From Fonsecaea monophora (Eukaryota; Ascomycota; Eurotiomycetes; Chaetothyriales; Herpotrichiellaceae), in the NCBI RefSeq assembly GCF_001642475.1, contig NW_019173964.1:124001-188000 (forward strand): DNA of 64,000 nucleotides, given 5' to 3'. Positions 32,106 to 43,066 of this stretch are shown here, in pieces. Each line of letters starts with the position of its first letter. Within the stretch, counting starts at the first letter, position 1. The translations under genes and the position numbers were made by a program. The notes below the pieces were generated by a model. That model had not been told where the DNA came from. It worked only from the letters and a program-made list of their open reading frames with translations, and searched no databases.

Positions 32106-33516
32106 TCAGGTCCTTGACTTTTTGGTTTCGACACCTATGGCCCCAACGCTGTCTTCCAATATATCCGCCGCGCCGCGCTTCTTCCCCTTGGGAGTGCCAG
32201 CCATCGAGCGCCCACCGCTTTTGAGCCTGGGCCAGGAATCGAAAGGACTGGCTTTTTGTGAACGACGGCCGGTATCTAGTGACTTGACTTCTTCGGAAAT
32301 CAAAGGGGCTGGTCCACTTGAGCGAAGAGATCTCTTCGTCTTTGACATTGGGGAAATGTCGCTTGAGGTACTGTTGCCGATTGCCGCCGATGCATCTTCC
32401 TTCTGATCAGTCGGTTCCTCAATGTCAGTCAGAGCTTCCTCCTCGCGTTCTGCTTCCCGTGCTTTTTGCTGCGCTTCAGTCTGGAAAAGACGTTTGGGCT
32501 TGATTGACCGACGGGTAAGTGTTCGAAGCCGCTTGACATCGGAGCCTTTGGGCGTGTGTTCCAAGAGACCGAGGTCACCAGTATCAATGTCTTCTTCTTC
32601 ATCCTCCTCATCATCAAATCGTCGGTAGACTTTCTTGCCGCGGCTTGAAGTAGTCAGCATTGAAACTTGGGACGGGAGAGTAAGCGACTTACAATACATA
32701 AACCATGCCATCGTCCTTCTCAATAGCCTCTTCGACTTGGGGATCAAGCTTCTTTCGCTCCCCACTAACCTTGCGACGTTTAGATGTTCCAGCGATTTTG
32801 CGGGTGGACGAAGTTTCTCCGTTCATATTTTGCTCAGTGAAAGGGTTTGACTCGCTGTTGTCGACATGAGGAATTCTATCACGAGAATCGGTGTAAATCT
32901 GAACTTGCCCGCGGCTGTCATCGTTCTCGACAGAGAAGCTTTCAAGTGAGAAGCCATTGTAGCGTTTAGTCTTTCGATTCCTTTTTGGGCTTGGTTCAAA
33001 GTCCACCAAGTCGTTCACGTTTAGGGTATTGTCTTGGAAAAGTGCACGAGCAGGGTTACTTGTTTGAGGAACCATTTTCTTCCTCGGAGTTTTGACGGGA
33101 GTGGGAAGCATGCCGTCGGAGATCGTAGTGGAGGAAGATGCAAGTGGTTGAAGATGCGACTTGGAATGAGGTAGTTTGTCGATGGTCGAAGGAAGGATGT
33201 CGGAGGATGGAGGTGAGATGACTTGGACGCGACGAGGTGCCTTGTGCTTTGGTGTCGCTTCTGGCGATTGAATTCCAGGTGCGACTCTGGGTCTTGACTT
33301 CCTTGACGATCGCGGAGTGGTCACTGGGGCTTCAATTTCAGGTATGTTGTCGCGCCTGTCGGGAGTGGTGTGAAGATTGGCGGACGCAATTCGAGAGCTT
33401 GTTCTTGTAGCCCTTCGATCAGGATGGGTATGAGAACGATCGTAAGCGGCGCCATGTAAAGGAGTTTGGGGAGTCTGAGGAGTCGATGCGATTTGAAGAG
33501 GCGGTGTTGAAGTCAT
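32106..33516 (-). CDS. Unrecognised S/T-P-rich, probably nuclear protein
   Basis: Two exons, 33516-32693 and 32643-32106, joined over a 49-nt intron (donor GTAAGT), give 453 aa. The junction reconstructs a coherent block, GMVYVFRGKKVYRRFDDEED, which supports both the intron and a real gene. I do not recognise the family. Visible features: many TP/SP sites (TPQTPQTP, TPVKTPRKK, TPRSSRKSRP) that look like CDK phosphosites; basic clusters (KRRKVSGERKK, KKRG) suggesting nuclear localisation; a short possible motif RYNGFSLESFS; and an acidic run after the junction. The protein is largely disordered. It shares a 500-bp promoter with the DASH subunit Duo1, so a cell-cycle or chromosome role is possible but unproven. 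Confidence 0.75.
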
Positions 33517-34015
33517 TTTGTGAGGCGCACATGCAGCAGTGAATTCACCGGCAATTGATCAATGTCTCTGCCAGACCCAAGGTTCAGAGTGAAGAGTTGC
33601 AAAACCAACTCCAAAATTCAGCGCAAGGGTGTGCTCTCCAGATGCAATGCAGCTCAGTCAAAAGCAGTAAGCAAGAACAAGTTACAACAACAATAAGGTG
33701 ACTGCATCGCAAAGGACGGTGCTAGATGGAGGTCGAGGAGTTTGTTGGAGGTTGGGCTTCCGTCTGGTGAAGTGACTGCTGGGGTGAGTGGCTGGGAACA
33801 GCACATTCCCCGGCGCAAGCGCAGTCGTGGCTTGCAGGTCTGGGCATTCAGGGTTCGGGTTTCTCGTCCCGGGCGAGACGCGCCTCGTCTCAAAACTACG
33901 CGTAAAGCGGCTTTATGTGTATCTTGTCATTGTGGGCGCACTTCTAGTCGTCATCATACCATGCATACAAACGGCGTCCTCTTTGTTCCAGACTCAGACG
34001 CTGCTCTTCTGCATC
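33517..34015. promoter_or_regulatory. Divergent promoter region (unknown protein / Duo1)
   Basis: About 500 bp between two divergent ATGs. An open frame continues upstream of the Duo1 ATG but shows no conserved sequence, so it is treated as leader. Confidence 0.45.
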
Positions 34016-34761
34016 ATGGATCACAAATCTTCAGTCCTCACGGACGATGACTCTGCAGACAGTCTCTGGCATGCCCCTGCAGAACAAGAAACAGCGGGCA
34101 AACAAGCCCATAGAGCGAAGCACACATACCAAGGACAACAACAATATGAGGAAAACCTACGTCAAGAACTACAGAGCGTGAGACAGGTTAATGAGGCTAT
34201 TGAAGGTGTTATTCAGAGCCTCCACAAGGCCAAAAGCAATATGAGAGTAAGGATTCAACCTGTGGTTCCTCCATATTTGATGGTCTTCACTAACTCGAGT
34301 ACTAGACGGTGAACAACACCGTCTCAGCTGCCTCAAGTCTCTTGAATACATGGACCAAAATTCTATCCCAAACAGAGCATAACCAACGCCTGATTCTTGA
34401 CCCTTCATGGCAAGGCGCCAGTCAAGATATCGCGGATATTGAAGAGGAAGCCCTGGAGAAACAGCGCGCTGCTGATCGACGAGAAGCTGAGGAGGAGAGA
34501 AAGAAGGCAGAAGCCAAAAAGGCTCAAGAGGAAGAGCGACATAAAGTTGAGACAGCCACCAAACCCACAAGAGGGACTGCGCGAGGTCCGGGCAGGATCG
34601 GTGCTGCCGGAAGAGGTGGTGCAACCGCACAGTCCTCGGCTTACGTACAGGTAGGAGGGTCTAATACCAGCGGTATAAGGCGAGGCACAGCCTCCGCTAG
34701 AAGAGCCAGCTCAGGAATTGGTAGAGGGACAACGGGCAGGGCCTCGAGAGGCCGTGGCTGA
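34016..34761 (+). CDS. DUO1: DASH/Dam1 complex subunit Duo1
   Basis: Two exons, 34016-34246 and 34306-34761, with a 59-nt intron in phase 0, give 228 aa. Duo1 is part of the ring-forming DASH complex that couples kinetochores to spindle microtubules in fungi. Seen: the helical signature LRQELQSVRQVNEAIEGV and, after the junction, NTVSAASSLLNTWTKILSQT followed by HNQRLILDPSWQGASQDI, all hallmark Duo1 blocks. A charged coiled coil (EEERKKAEAKKAQEEE) and a Gly/Arg-rich tail (RGTARGPGR, GIGRGTTGRASRGRG) follow. The tail probably binds microtubules. The ATG at 34016 is the first methionine near the conserved part; further upstream the frame is not convincing. Confidence 0.92.
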
Positions 34762-36005
34762 AATCTGCGGCTTCCGTTGATGGATTGCCTTGTTTCATCT
34801 TTGCCGCTCGGGCTCACGACGGGGTTTTGTTGTACCCAACAGATGCCAGGGACGAACGCAAGCTCGTCAGGACCCTTGGCACCCCTGGAAATCAAAAGAC
34901 AGACCCTGGGGATTCGGTAACGGGAGCCTCCCAGCATACGAGACTATTTCTCACGGCTCACCCGTAGAATAGATTGTTCTGGTGTCTGTCCGCCACGATG
35001 CGCGCGAGGTAGGTGGGAGTTCATCTAGTCCCACCCTTCAGAGTCCGCCAGGGGAGCGAAGTTGAAGTGCGCTAAAGCAGTCTGGCTCCCATATTTGCAG
35101 CTATTGACGAGATCGAAAACGGTGGTCACGTCGACCAGTGTTTTGCCCACTTTCGCCGAGATACACCGCGAGTCGGGGAGGGATCATATTTGTTCAGTAT
35201 ACTGTGGGCGGTCGTGGTACTGATGGGGCGTAATTACTGGGAGAAAGGTCAGATGTGCCTGGGAAGAAGCACACCTACGGAGCTGATGGCGGCAGAGACC
35301 ACAGCATGCAAGCAAATTCGTCGCGGCGATACCAAGTTGTCAGGTATGGGTTCTTTCTGCTGGAGTCAAAGGCACATTTCAGTGCCTGACAGGAGGAGCC
35401 TCTGCGCAGCTAGTTCAGATGTAGAATGCAAGTCTCAGGAACCCCAAAGTCGAAGACTGAGCTATCGACCAAATCCGTGCTCCTGGCCACACTGGTGTGT
35501 TGTATTCAAGTATGTAGCCTGAGTCAAACCTTGCCTCCAAAAGTGCAGTGCTGCAAGTATGTACAACAACAAGCCGGAAGGAGATGTACCAATCAAGCAT
35601 GGGCAGGCAAATACCTAGCTAGGTATCATCATCTCAAGTCATAATTTTACCAGGCGAGCGGTGAGTAACCGGAGACAAAGCACGAAATGTGAAGGGGAGG
35701 TCGTCGTTGTAGAGCGGTCTAAAAGCAGCAAGGGGACGAGAGCACAAGACCCCCAAGGCGGTCGCCGAAAGAAGCATCAGCTTGATTCTCCCAATTTATT
35801 ATGGTTTGAGATGTGAATGAAGCAACCTGGTCTGCGCAACAGACAAGGTTCATTGTTGGGCCAATTCTAGTTCTCCATACCGTTTAGAGGAAGATCTTCT
35901 ACGGAACCACTTCGTTTTACAACAAGCACAAGACAACTTGTCACTCGTCCTTCTCACAGTCCAGTCCGCGTCTGGAGACACGACCAACTGCGGAGAAAGT
36001 AAACA
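34762..36005. other. Intergenic region without a supported gene
   Basis: About 1.2 kb. The best plus-strand frame (35190-35522) has no recognisable domain. Nothing RNA-like or repetitive stands out. The end should contain the promoter of the UPF0132-like gene. Confidence 0.4.
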
Positions 36006-36654
36006 ATGAATTTCGCACCGTACCAGGATGCTTCGCCAGAAATGTGAGTTGCTGCCACGACATGAATTGGAGATCAAGATGGGCGGACAAAGTTGTTAAT
36101 CAAAAGTATATAGAGAACGTGCTCTATCACCTCCCCCTCGCACTTCGATCGATTCGCCTCGCGTTCGGTCGCCTCCCCCGAACAGACCCATCCAGCCCAT
36201 CACCCGTGCCAGCGCTGGTACGCAATCACTGCCACCATTGCTTCCTCCCAGTGCATTCGCGAATGATCTCCCGCCTAGGCCGTCGTTTACCGGGGAACAT
36301 AGGGACCAGAGCTTAGAAGCTTTCGAGACAAGCCTGCCTTTAAGAGTGGATTATGAAGCAATGTTGGCATACCTGGTCCTTCCACCGGCCGGGGGTGTTT
36401 TTCTTCTCCTGTTCGAGCACAAGAGCGACTATGTCCGGTTTCATGCGTGGCAATCTAGCATGCTCTTCTCAGCTATATTCTTCCTTCACTTGATCTTGTC
36501 CTGGTCAAAGGTGCTCTCCTGGATGCTGTTCGCAATCGACCTGATTTTGATCGGCTTTCTCTCGCTCCATGCTTACCGAGATGTCGAGACACTGGACCAT
36601 TTCGAAGTACCTTATTTTGGCAGGCTAGCCAACTCATTCGTCGACAATGAGTGA
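36006..36654 (+). CDS. UPF0132/DUF4870-like small membrane protein
   Basis: Two exons, 36006-36043 and 36186-36654, joined over a 142-nt intron (GTGAGT donor, polypyrimidine tract, CAG acceptor), give 168 aa. The N-terminus MNFAPYQDASPE and a Pro-rich linker lead into a compact domain with three hydrophobic segments (AYLVLPPAGGVFLLLF, SSMLFSAIFFLHLILSW, WMLFAIDLILIGFLSLHAY) and the conserved loop EHKSDYVRFHAWQS. This pattern matches the UPF0132/DUF4870 family found in bacteria and fungi; function is unknown. The C-terminus ends YFGRLANSFVDNE. Exon 1 is short and inferred from the donor, phase and a plausible ATG. Confidence 0.8.
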
Positions 36655-36839
36655 ATATAGACGACGTGCATCTTGCGAAAGCGCTAGCGCCCACCTTCAT
36701 ACCCTTCTGGCATTGGAGTTGCTGCGAAGGATAAGTTCACCTGGATTGCTCAATATGTCGAGCATTGTATAAGGCAGTACTAAGGCTGACCTTGACCCAC
36801 CTCAACAACTGCACAACTTGGTCATTTTTAAACAACGTC

Positions 36840-37923
36840 GGTGCTCCTGCATTTCGAAGTGGTCAGTTTCATTGCCGAGGTCATGAAGACGCAGGCAAAT
36901 GCTGGTGAAAGGTGCACCTTGAGACATCAGAACAAATCATCGAGTCGGTTTCAGATGGGATGTGTTCCATCTTGCCAGAAGATGACTGCTTCGAACCCTG
37001 CAAAGAGTACTTCAAAAGCCCTGCCTTTTCAAAGAGGCCACGGCTGTTCTTGATGGCCATGGCCCTCGGACTCTATTGTGTGCGGGTACTGCCCCTGGCG
37101 GGACCCCGTCTGGACCCTATATGCCTTATTCAACCAACTTTCCATGAAGTGAGAGACTACAGGATGAGCCATTTGAATCCAATAGTGGTGCTGGAATGTC
37201 CCAAGTTAGATTTCAGTGTTCTCAGAGAAACTACGAATTTCTCGAATAAGCCAAGGCAGCTGGTGCAGGAACTCGACTCGACACTGATCCGAAACCAGTT
37301 GAGTCCGCGCTTTGGTATTGCAGAGCAGGTATACATTCACAGCTTGCGGACGAAGCACACATCGATGCGGAAGCTATGTGGGGTGGGATCAACAATTATG
37401 AGGGCGAGAGACTTCGGGGAGACTTTGGAAGGATTTTGATTAATTACGTGAACGATTGTGGTTAGAAATATATGGTACCTCTCAACGGTATGGCCTTGCA
37501 CGTTGATGATAATGGCAACTTAAGCTGATCTTTCCCTCTTTTTCCTGCCAGATTCGACTCCCAGCTCTTCACATTTGGCCAAACAGTTCGATATCCTCAA
37601 GCACCGGCTCCCACATAGGCGTCAGCGACTTTCGAGCGTCGTTTTTGAACGACCACGTGGCCCTGAACGATGCCTTCGTCGAGCCCAGGTCCAACCAGAA
37701 CTCTTTGATCAGCAGCAACATCTTCTCTCTCAACATAGATTTAGTGAAGGATCACAACAAAGCGTACGCCCTTGACAGGAAGGAGAAGGAATGATGGAAG
37801 CTAGCCTATAAAGTGCAGGGCTTCAGGACCGGATTCGGGAGCAACCATGCGTTGTGTCGGGTTCGATTTGATGACAGTAGCTTCCGGGAGTACAACGTCC
37901 TGGTCCAGAGCGTGAACGGGTGA
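36840..37923 (+). pseudogene. Decayed protein-coding remnant
   Basis: Several short stretches look protein-coding but are separated by stops and frame changes. About 37035-37466 reads in one frame with coherent protein-like sequence (for example AHIDAEAMWGGINNYEGERL) but has internal TGA and TAA codons. About 37580-37923 reads GVSDFRASFLNDHVALNDAF ... YALDRKEKE, then an in-frame TGA, then WKLAYKVQGFRTGFGSNHAL and FREYNVLVQSVNG. An upstream block near 36925-37020 (SDGMCSILPEDDCFEPCKEY) is in another frame. I do not recognise the family. Unrecognised introns could explain one or two of the breaks but not all. A real multi-exon gene remains possible. Confidence 0.4.
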
Positions 37924-37925
37924 TG

Positions 37926-38327
37926 TTACGAAGCTCGTGAACCTCGAGTGGATGGTATACTAGGTGTCGGCGTTGCCGCCCGGCAGTCCCGGCAGATGTC
38001 GTGTCGACAGTTCATGCAGAAAAGATTGCGACCGCCCCTCTCTCTGCACCTGCAACACTCCCAGCAATTGTTCCTAGCACGCACCAAAGCTCGATATTCT
38101 TCCTGTCTTGCTCTCTCCCGACACAAGTTGCCATGGCACCAACCAAGTTCGGCGCGTATGCTGCGCTCTGCCGGTCCACCAGGACAGAGGGATGGCCTCC
38201 GGGCGCCGGTTGCTTGCTGTCTTCTCCGAGCAGCTTGACAATATCTCGTTTTGTGATGCGGATGCTGTGTTGTGTGGCCGCATTGGGCATATTGAACTTT
38301 CCACTGCTTGCAAGTGCACGGCGGCAT
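37926..38327 (-). CDS. Small Cys-rich protein (hypothetical)
   Basis: A 133-aa frame rich in Cys and Arg. It begins MPPCTCKQWKVQYAQCGH and ends with a cluster CWECCRCRERGGRNLFCMNC RHDICRDC (written here in two parts), which looks like a zinc-binding knuckle. Such small Cys-rich proteins with a CGH near the start occur in filamentous fungi without known function. No secretion signal is visible. The stop is only a few bases from the end of the decayed plus-strand remnant. Start choice is simply the first ATG; an upstream exon is possible. Confidence 0.5.
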   Translation of the reverse strand: MPPCTCKQWKVQYAQCGHTTQHPHHKTRYCQAARRRQQATGARRPSLCPGGPAERSIRAELGWCHGNLCRERARQEEYRALVRARNNCWECCRCRERGGRNLFCMNCRHDICRDCRAATPTPSIPSTRGSRAS

Positions 38328-39252
38328 GCTGATGGGATGAGTGGTTTGTTGAAGGGCAAGAACGTTTCGTGCGTGTTACACATGAGGCACACAAAGTGCA
38401 GAAAAAGGTATGCTGTGTTTGAGGTTTGATAGAACCTTAGAGGAACTAATTTATCTACAACAGGGTCAGAACTATATCTGCAGGAAGAGCTACTCTCCAG
38501 GCCGGCGACTGTCAGGAGACAAAGTAGCACACTATTGAAACAGCTAGTTGGCCATCATGGTGGCTGTGGGTTCATCTACGCCCTGCTTCATTTTATCAAC
38601 CAAACCAGGCGTCTGCAACCGTGCACCTGACAGTACGAATCTGGTGTTGACTGGCGACCAGCGCATGCCTGGGTGCCTTTCTCCTCACCAGGATCAGGGG
38701 CACAGGAGCCTCTGAAGTCGGATTCGTTGTCGGATCTCATGCTTCCCAATCAATTCATACTAGACAAAGCACCTTGCGTGCGCAGGTTACACGACAAGAA
38801 GCTCATTTCCCATACGGGCGGGTCAGCAGGTCATTTCAGGCCCAGTTCTTCGCTGGAAAATGCCAGACCTTTGGCAGAATATGGCCTCGAGCGTCTAACT
38901 CTCCAATGGGTCAGCCTCATGTCAAACTCGCAACTGGGCGTAAGCAGGTAATCAAGACCTGGTTGAATAAGGTGGTATAAGTGACTGAGTTAGCGGAGCG
39001 ATGTTGATAAATTATGGTTTTGCTGGTGATGTTTGGTGCTAGTCTAACTCATCCCTAGTCAGCGAGCTCGAGGCATTCAGGGGCAATACTTGGGTAACAC
39101 ACGGTGCACGTGACCGTGACACCCTCGTTTCGGTGCCACAGGTGCCTGCGTGCCTGCGTGCCTGCCCGAGACGCGTCCAATGTAAAATACTGTTATCACT
39201 AACAAGCGCCTGCGTTGCTCCCTTCTTCTTCGTCTATCCATCATTTCTGCAA
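38328..39252. other. Intergenic region upstream of the kinase-like gene
   Basis: No supported gene. Three GTGCCTGC-like units lie at about 39142-39166, inside the probable promoter or leader of the kinase-like gene. Confidence 0.4.
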
Positions 39253-40500
39253 ATGTCACATCCATCAGGCTTCAACACACATATATACTCTGCTCATTCC
39301 CACCAAAATCCTTTGCGAGCCAAATTTGTCACTTCCAACAAAATGCAGAATCCGGACTACACAATTGACCGCATGACCAAGCTTGACGATGACAACATTT
39401 TGATCAGATCTCGCTTCCGGGGGAGGGTATTCGACATTGAATTTGGACCAAATGACCTCCACGATCCAGCGAGTCCAATCGGTTCACAGCCCTTCGAGCA
39501 ACAGTACCTCGATGCGCTTCAACATTCATTCGGTGATGATGAATCTGCGGAAGCTTCTGAAGCCGATGAAGACGATGCGGCTACCGACTTCTCTGATTGC
39601 AGTGGTCGTTTCGATACGGCCGCCTCTCCGATGTCGAGCGAATGTGGTTGCGAAGAGGATCCTGTCATAGCCTTTGCTGTGGGACCATTTTTGACACACA
39701 GAACCTTCGAAACTTTTGCCCCGGAATCATCAACACCTTGTCTCAATACCTTACAAGACGTCCTTCACCCTCCGCTTCTGTCGTTTACCCTACGTGTAGT
39801 TGGAGGAGATCTCGTCCCGATCAGCCGGTCTCCAGAGAAATTGGAAACCGCGGATCCACCCTGGGCTACTGTCTGGAAATCTGAGCATTGGCTCGAATAC
39901 CCTCATGTCGAAGCAAAAGACATCACTTTGGCTCAAACTTCTCAGACATCCTCAAATACCAACCTCGTTATGTTCAACAACCGCATATGCTGGTTTAAGC
40001 CTGTTTTGGACTACGTCGATAGTCCTCCATATATTCGAGAGATCGATATACTCTCCAAGCTCTCTCGGGAAAATCTCAGCCACAGACTACGCTGCCCGCA
40101 GATAGAAGCTATTGTACTTGATGACAAGGATGGTAACAGGGGATTTATCAACGGTCTTATTCTCTCCGCCATCTACCCCAACAATGGGACCATAGCAGAT
40201 CGAGTCAACGGACCAGAAGGGCTATCTCTCCCCATGGCGCTATGTGAACGCTGGTATCGTGATATCGAGGACATGGTACATTTATTGCACGAAAAAGATT
40301 TTGTCTGGGGCGATGTTTCGCCGAACAACATGGTCATTGACGCGAACGAAAATGTCTGCATGATTGATTTTGGGGGTGGATACACGGAGGGCTGGGTCGA
40401 CGAGGAAGACAGGGAGACCAAGAAAGGGGATCTAGAAGGACTCAAGAGGATCAAGGAGTACTTGTTGGATATGGACCGGACAGGAGATGCCACAGAGTGA
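39253..40500 (+). CDS. Protein-kinase-like (fungal aminoglycoside-kinase-like) protein
   Basis: A single exon; from the first ATG at 39253 it encodes 415 aa, and from the next ATG (39343, MQNPDYTIDRM) 385 aa. The C-terminal half has the catalytic core of the protein-kinase-like fold: VHLLHEKDFVWGDVSPNNMV corresponds to the HRDxxxxN loop (Asp and Asn kept, HRD replaced by WGD), and CMIDFGGGYTEGW to the DFG magnesium loop. The N-terminal half has an acidic Ser/Asp-rich insert (about residues 95-130) and no clear P-loop. Such proteins are abundant in Pezizomycotina and their substrates are unknown. Its position next to the aromatic-catabolism regulator may be incidental. Confidence 0.75.
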   Translation: MSHPSGFNTHIYSAHSHQNPLRAKFVTSNKMQNPDYTIDRMTKLDDDNILIRSRFRGRVFDIEFGPNDLHDPASPIGSQPFEQQYLDALQHSFGDDESAEASEADEDDAATDFSDCSGRFDTAASPMSSECGCEEDPVIAFAVGPFLTHRTFETFAPESSTPCLNTLQDVLHPPLLSFTLRVVGGDLVPISRSPEKLETADPPWATVWKSEHWLEYPHVEAKDITLAQTSQTSSNTNLVMFNNRICWFKPVLDYVDSPPYIREIDILSKLSRENLSHRLRCPQIEAIVLDDKDGNRGFINGLILSAIYPNNGTIADRVNGPEGLSLPMALCERWYRDIEDMVHLLHEKDFVWGDVSPNNMVIDANENVCMIDFGGGYTEGWVDEEDRETKKGDLEGLKRIKEYLLDMDRTGDATE

Positions 40501-40868
40501 ACTGCCTGGAGCAATAGTCACATCCGTGGGCGGTCTGCAGAAGCTAGTGCTGGTGAGGTGCGGTGGGAGCGCATTCCATTTCTTTAGTGCAGGTGACGCC
40601 AGAGAATATGTCCACAGTCAGTGTGGCATAAACATGTATCAACACAATGTCGAGGAACTTAAATGCGCTGTCGAATATGGCAATGAAGTTACATAGTCGT
40701 GTACCGAGTAGCTTTGGCGACGTGATGCATCAAGGGCGCGAGGCTGAACGGCTGTTCTTGGCAACACCGCGAATCCCAGAATCTGTTTCATTGTCCAAAT
40801 TCGACTTGTCTCTTTCGACCACCGATCGATGCATTCTTTTGGAAATAAAATGCACTCCCAAATCTAAC
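40501..40868. promoter_or_regulatory. Upstream region of the Zn2Cys6 regulator
   Basis: This 368-bp gap should hold the promoter. The frame of the regulator stays open upstream to an ATG at 40647, so part of it could be coding; the sequence there lacks conserved features. Confidence 0.4.
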
Positions 40869-43066
40869 ATGGACCTTGAGGCTGAAAGCAATGAGGGCCC
40901 TAATTCTGCAGCAGATGCCAGATCCGAAGTCCGCTGCCCTGGAAGGCGGTTCAAGACCCCGATAGCATGCGTCCCTTGCCGAATGACCAAGACCAGATGT
41001 GTTTCTATTGGTGACCTGGATTCTTGTGAAGCATGTCTCAGGAAATCGCGCGCATGTGTCCGGCCCGGACCAGCGAAACCGCGAACGAATCCGTCGCAAA
41101 AGATCAGGGAGCTCGAGGGCAAGATTGCGTCCCTTTCCCAAGCATTGTCGGCCAGACAGCGTCATGACCAGCCAGGAGAACCCACTCTGTTGGCTACACC
41201 GACACAGTCAGTGTCATCCGGAAGGTCAAGAGACGCTTCAGTCCCCGTTGTACGTCCAACGTGGCAAATCTTCCCAGAGTCGCAGTCGAGGCACAGTTCC
41301 GCCCAGGTCGATCTGGATGTTGTGGACCAGGGACTTCTCGACATGCCAACCGCGGAGGTCCTTTTCAACCATTGGAACGACTCCATGCGACCCATTTTGC
41401 CTATTGTGCTACTCTCGGAGGACAACTTGCGGGAATGTAGGAGAGGTAAACCGATGCTGTTCCTCGCCATTCTGAGCGTCGCGAGCGGCTCAATCTTGCC
41501 GTCCTTCCAGTCACCGCTCGTCAAGGAATTGAAACGTCAATTAGCCAGACAGATTCTTGAACAGGGCAGACGAAGTATGGACCTCATCCAGGCATGCCTC
41601 TTGTATTCTCAGTACTACACCCATGATCCCGAATCACCCCATGCTTTGCCAACTCAATTTGTCTCTGCCGCCATTACCATGTTGTGTGATCTTGATATGG
41701 TGGAACACATTGCGCCTAAGCCGGGTTCTTGTACAGATGAGTCGAAGGAAACCGCTCGAGCCTATTTAGCGTGCTGGTATGCCGCATCAAGGTAAGTTGA
41801 CTGCATGAGCTGCGGCGTCTTCTGGCTGATATTTGCGTCTCCGCCTGCATTAGCAATGCCATATTATTCCGACAGCAGACTCTCATGCCTCCTTCGTCCA
41901 AGCTTGAAGCTTGTATCAGCGTCTTGTCGACTGCGGCTTCTGTGCCGACGTCGGATGCCCTGCTCTGCAGCCTCGCACGACTGCAACTTATTTTGGATAA
42001 TGTCTCAAACACCTTCGACCCAGGGGACAAGCAGGCGATTGGAGAATTTGACAGTCCGACCGTCCAATACCAGTTGAAAAGGTTTCAGGAGCGCCTCGCA
42101 AGCTGGAACGCCTCCGAGTCAAGCTTCGTTGATGACCGTTAGTATTGGAGCGCCTCGATATGGTTTGTCACTGTCGGTACTAATTCAACCCTAGGTTTGA
42201 AAAGATGCTCGGCCGAGTTTGCAAATATCTGTGTCCACCATATCGCGCTCAAATGCTACATGCAGAGACTATTCGCAGGCTCTGGATCCGAAGATTACCA
42301 CGCGAGCGTTGACGTGCTGAGCTCCGGGCACCTCAAAGCACTTTTCTGCTGCTGGGATTCGAGTCAGGCATTACTCGACGCATACATATCTCTCGACGTT
42401 CGCCTGGCTCGATCGCTGCCCAATCACTACCTGATGTGGACTCTGTCTGCCGCGGTAGCTCTCATCAAGCTGACCCCGTTTAGGGAGGGAATGAGAGCCG
42501 GGACCGCGACCACGACCATGCACTCCGAAGAAGCCTCGGCCTTGCCCAGTCTCGATGCAATGTTGAGCAAGATCTCGGAGATCGTCCAAGACGGATATCT
42601 TCCGCAGGCGAAGACCTGGGGTATGGCGCTGGCCAAGCTCCGGTTCTGGTATCTGCACAAGAAACAGGTGTGCATCACCGCCCACGGACGATGTGACAGC
42701 CACAGCGACGGGCCTGTCTACAGTGCATTTGGCGACCGGTCTGAGCAGTCACCGACCGAGATCGATGTTACGTCCCATTTAAGACCAGTATCTCAGCCGT
42801 TATCTGACCCCAGACAATCTCTGAACACACCTGTTGTGGTCGGTATCGGTGCATTCGGTGTCAACTCCACGCCGTCGTCCACATCTGGCACACAGCAGAG
42901 GCACGCCGTCGACGCCACAGGCACAGCTCCAGTCGAGGCGGCGTACAACCCTCTCACCTACGCGGCGACCGATTGGGATGATCTGGTCTTGGACGCCGAC
43001 TCACTCCGAGAATTCGATTCTCTCATGATGGACGACTCGGATTTCTGGATGAAGAGCTTGATGTAA
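40869..43066 (+). CDS. Zn2Cys6 fungal transcription factor
   Basis: Three exons, 40869-41791, 41854-42137 and 42195-43066 (introns 62 and 57 nt; donors GTAAGT and GTTAGT), give 692 aa. The DNA-binding cluster ACVPCRMTKTRC ... SCEACLRKSRAC near residue 35 fits Cx2Cx6Cx8Cx2Cx6C. Coiled-coil-like IRELEGKIASLSQAL follows for dimerisation. The middle region (LFNHWNDSMRPILPIVLLSE, LACWYAASS) resembles the fungal-specific transcription-factor domain, and the acidic C-terminus (DWDDLVLDADSLREFDSLMM) looks like an activation domain. I chose Met 40869 because it puts the zinc cluster near the N-terminus; an in-frame ATG at 40647 would add 74 aa. It lies at the edge of the aromatic-degradation genes and is the natural candidate for their activator. 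Confidence 0.9.

Noticed and set aside
36912..37439. 175-aa plus-strand open frame as an intact gene
   Set aside because: Only its first third reads like protein; after about 37030 the protein-like sequence continues in another frame, so I treated the region as a decayed gene.
40647..40868. Upstream coding extension of the Zn2Cys6 regulator
   Set aside because: The frame is open but unconserved; starting at 40869 puts the zinc cluster at the usual N-terminal place. Kept as an alternative.
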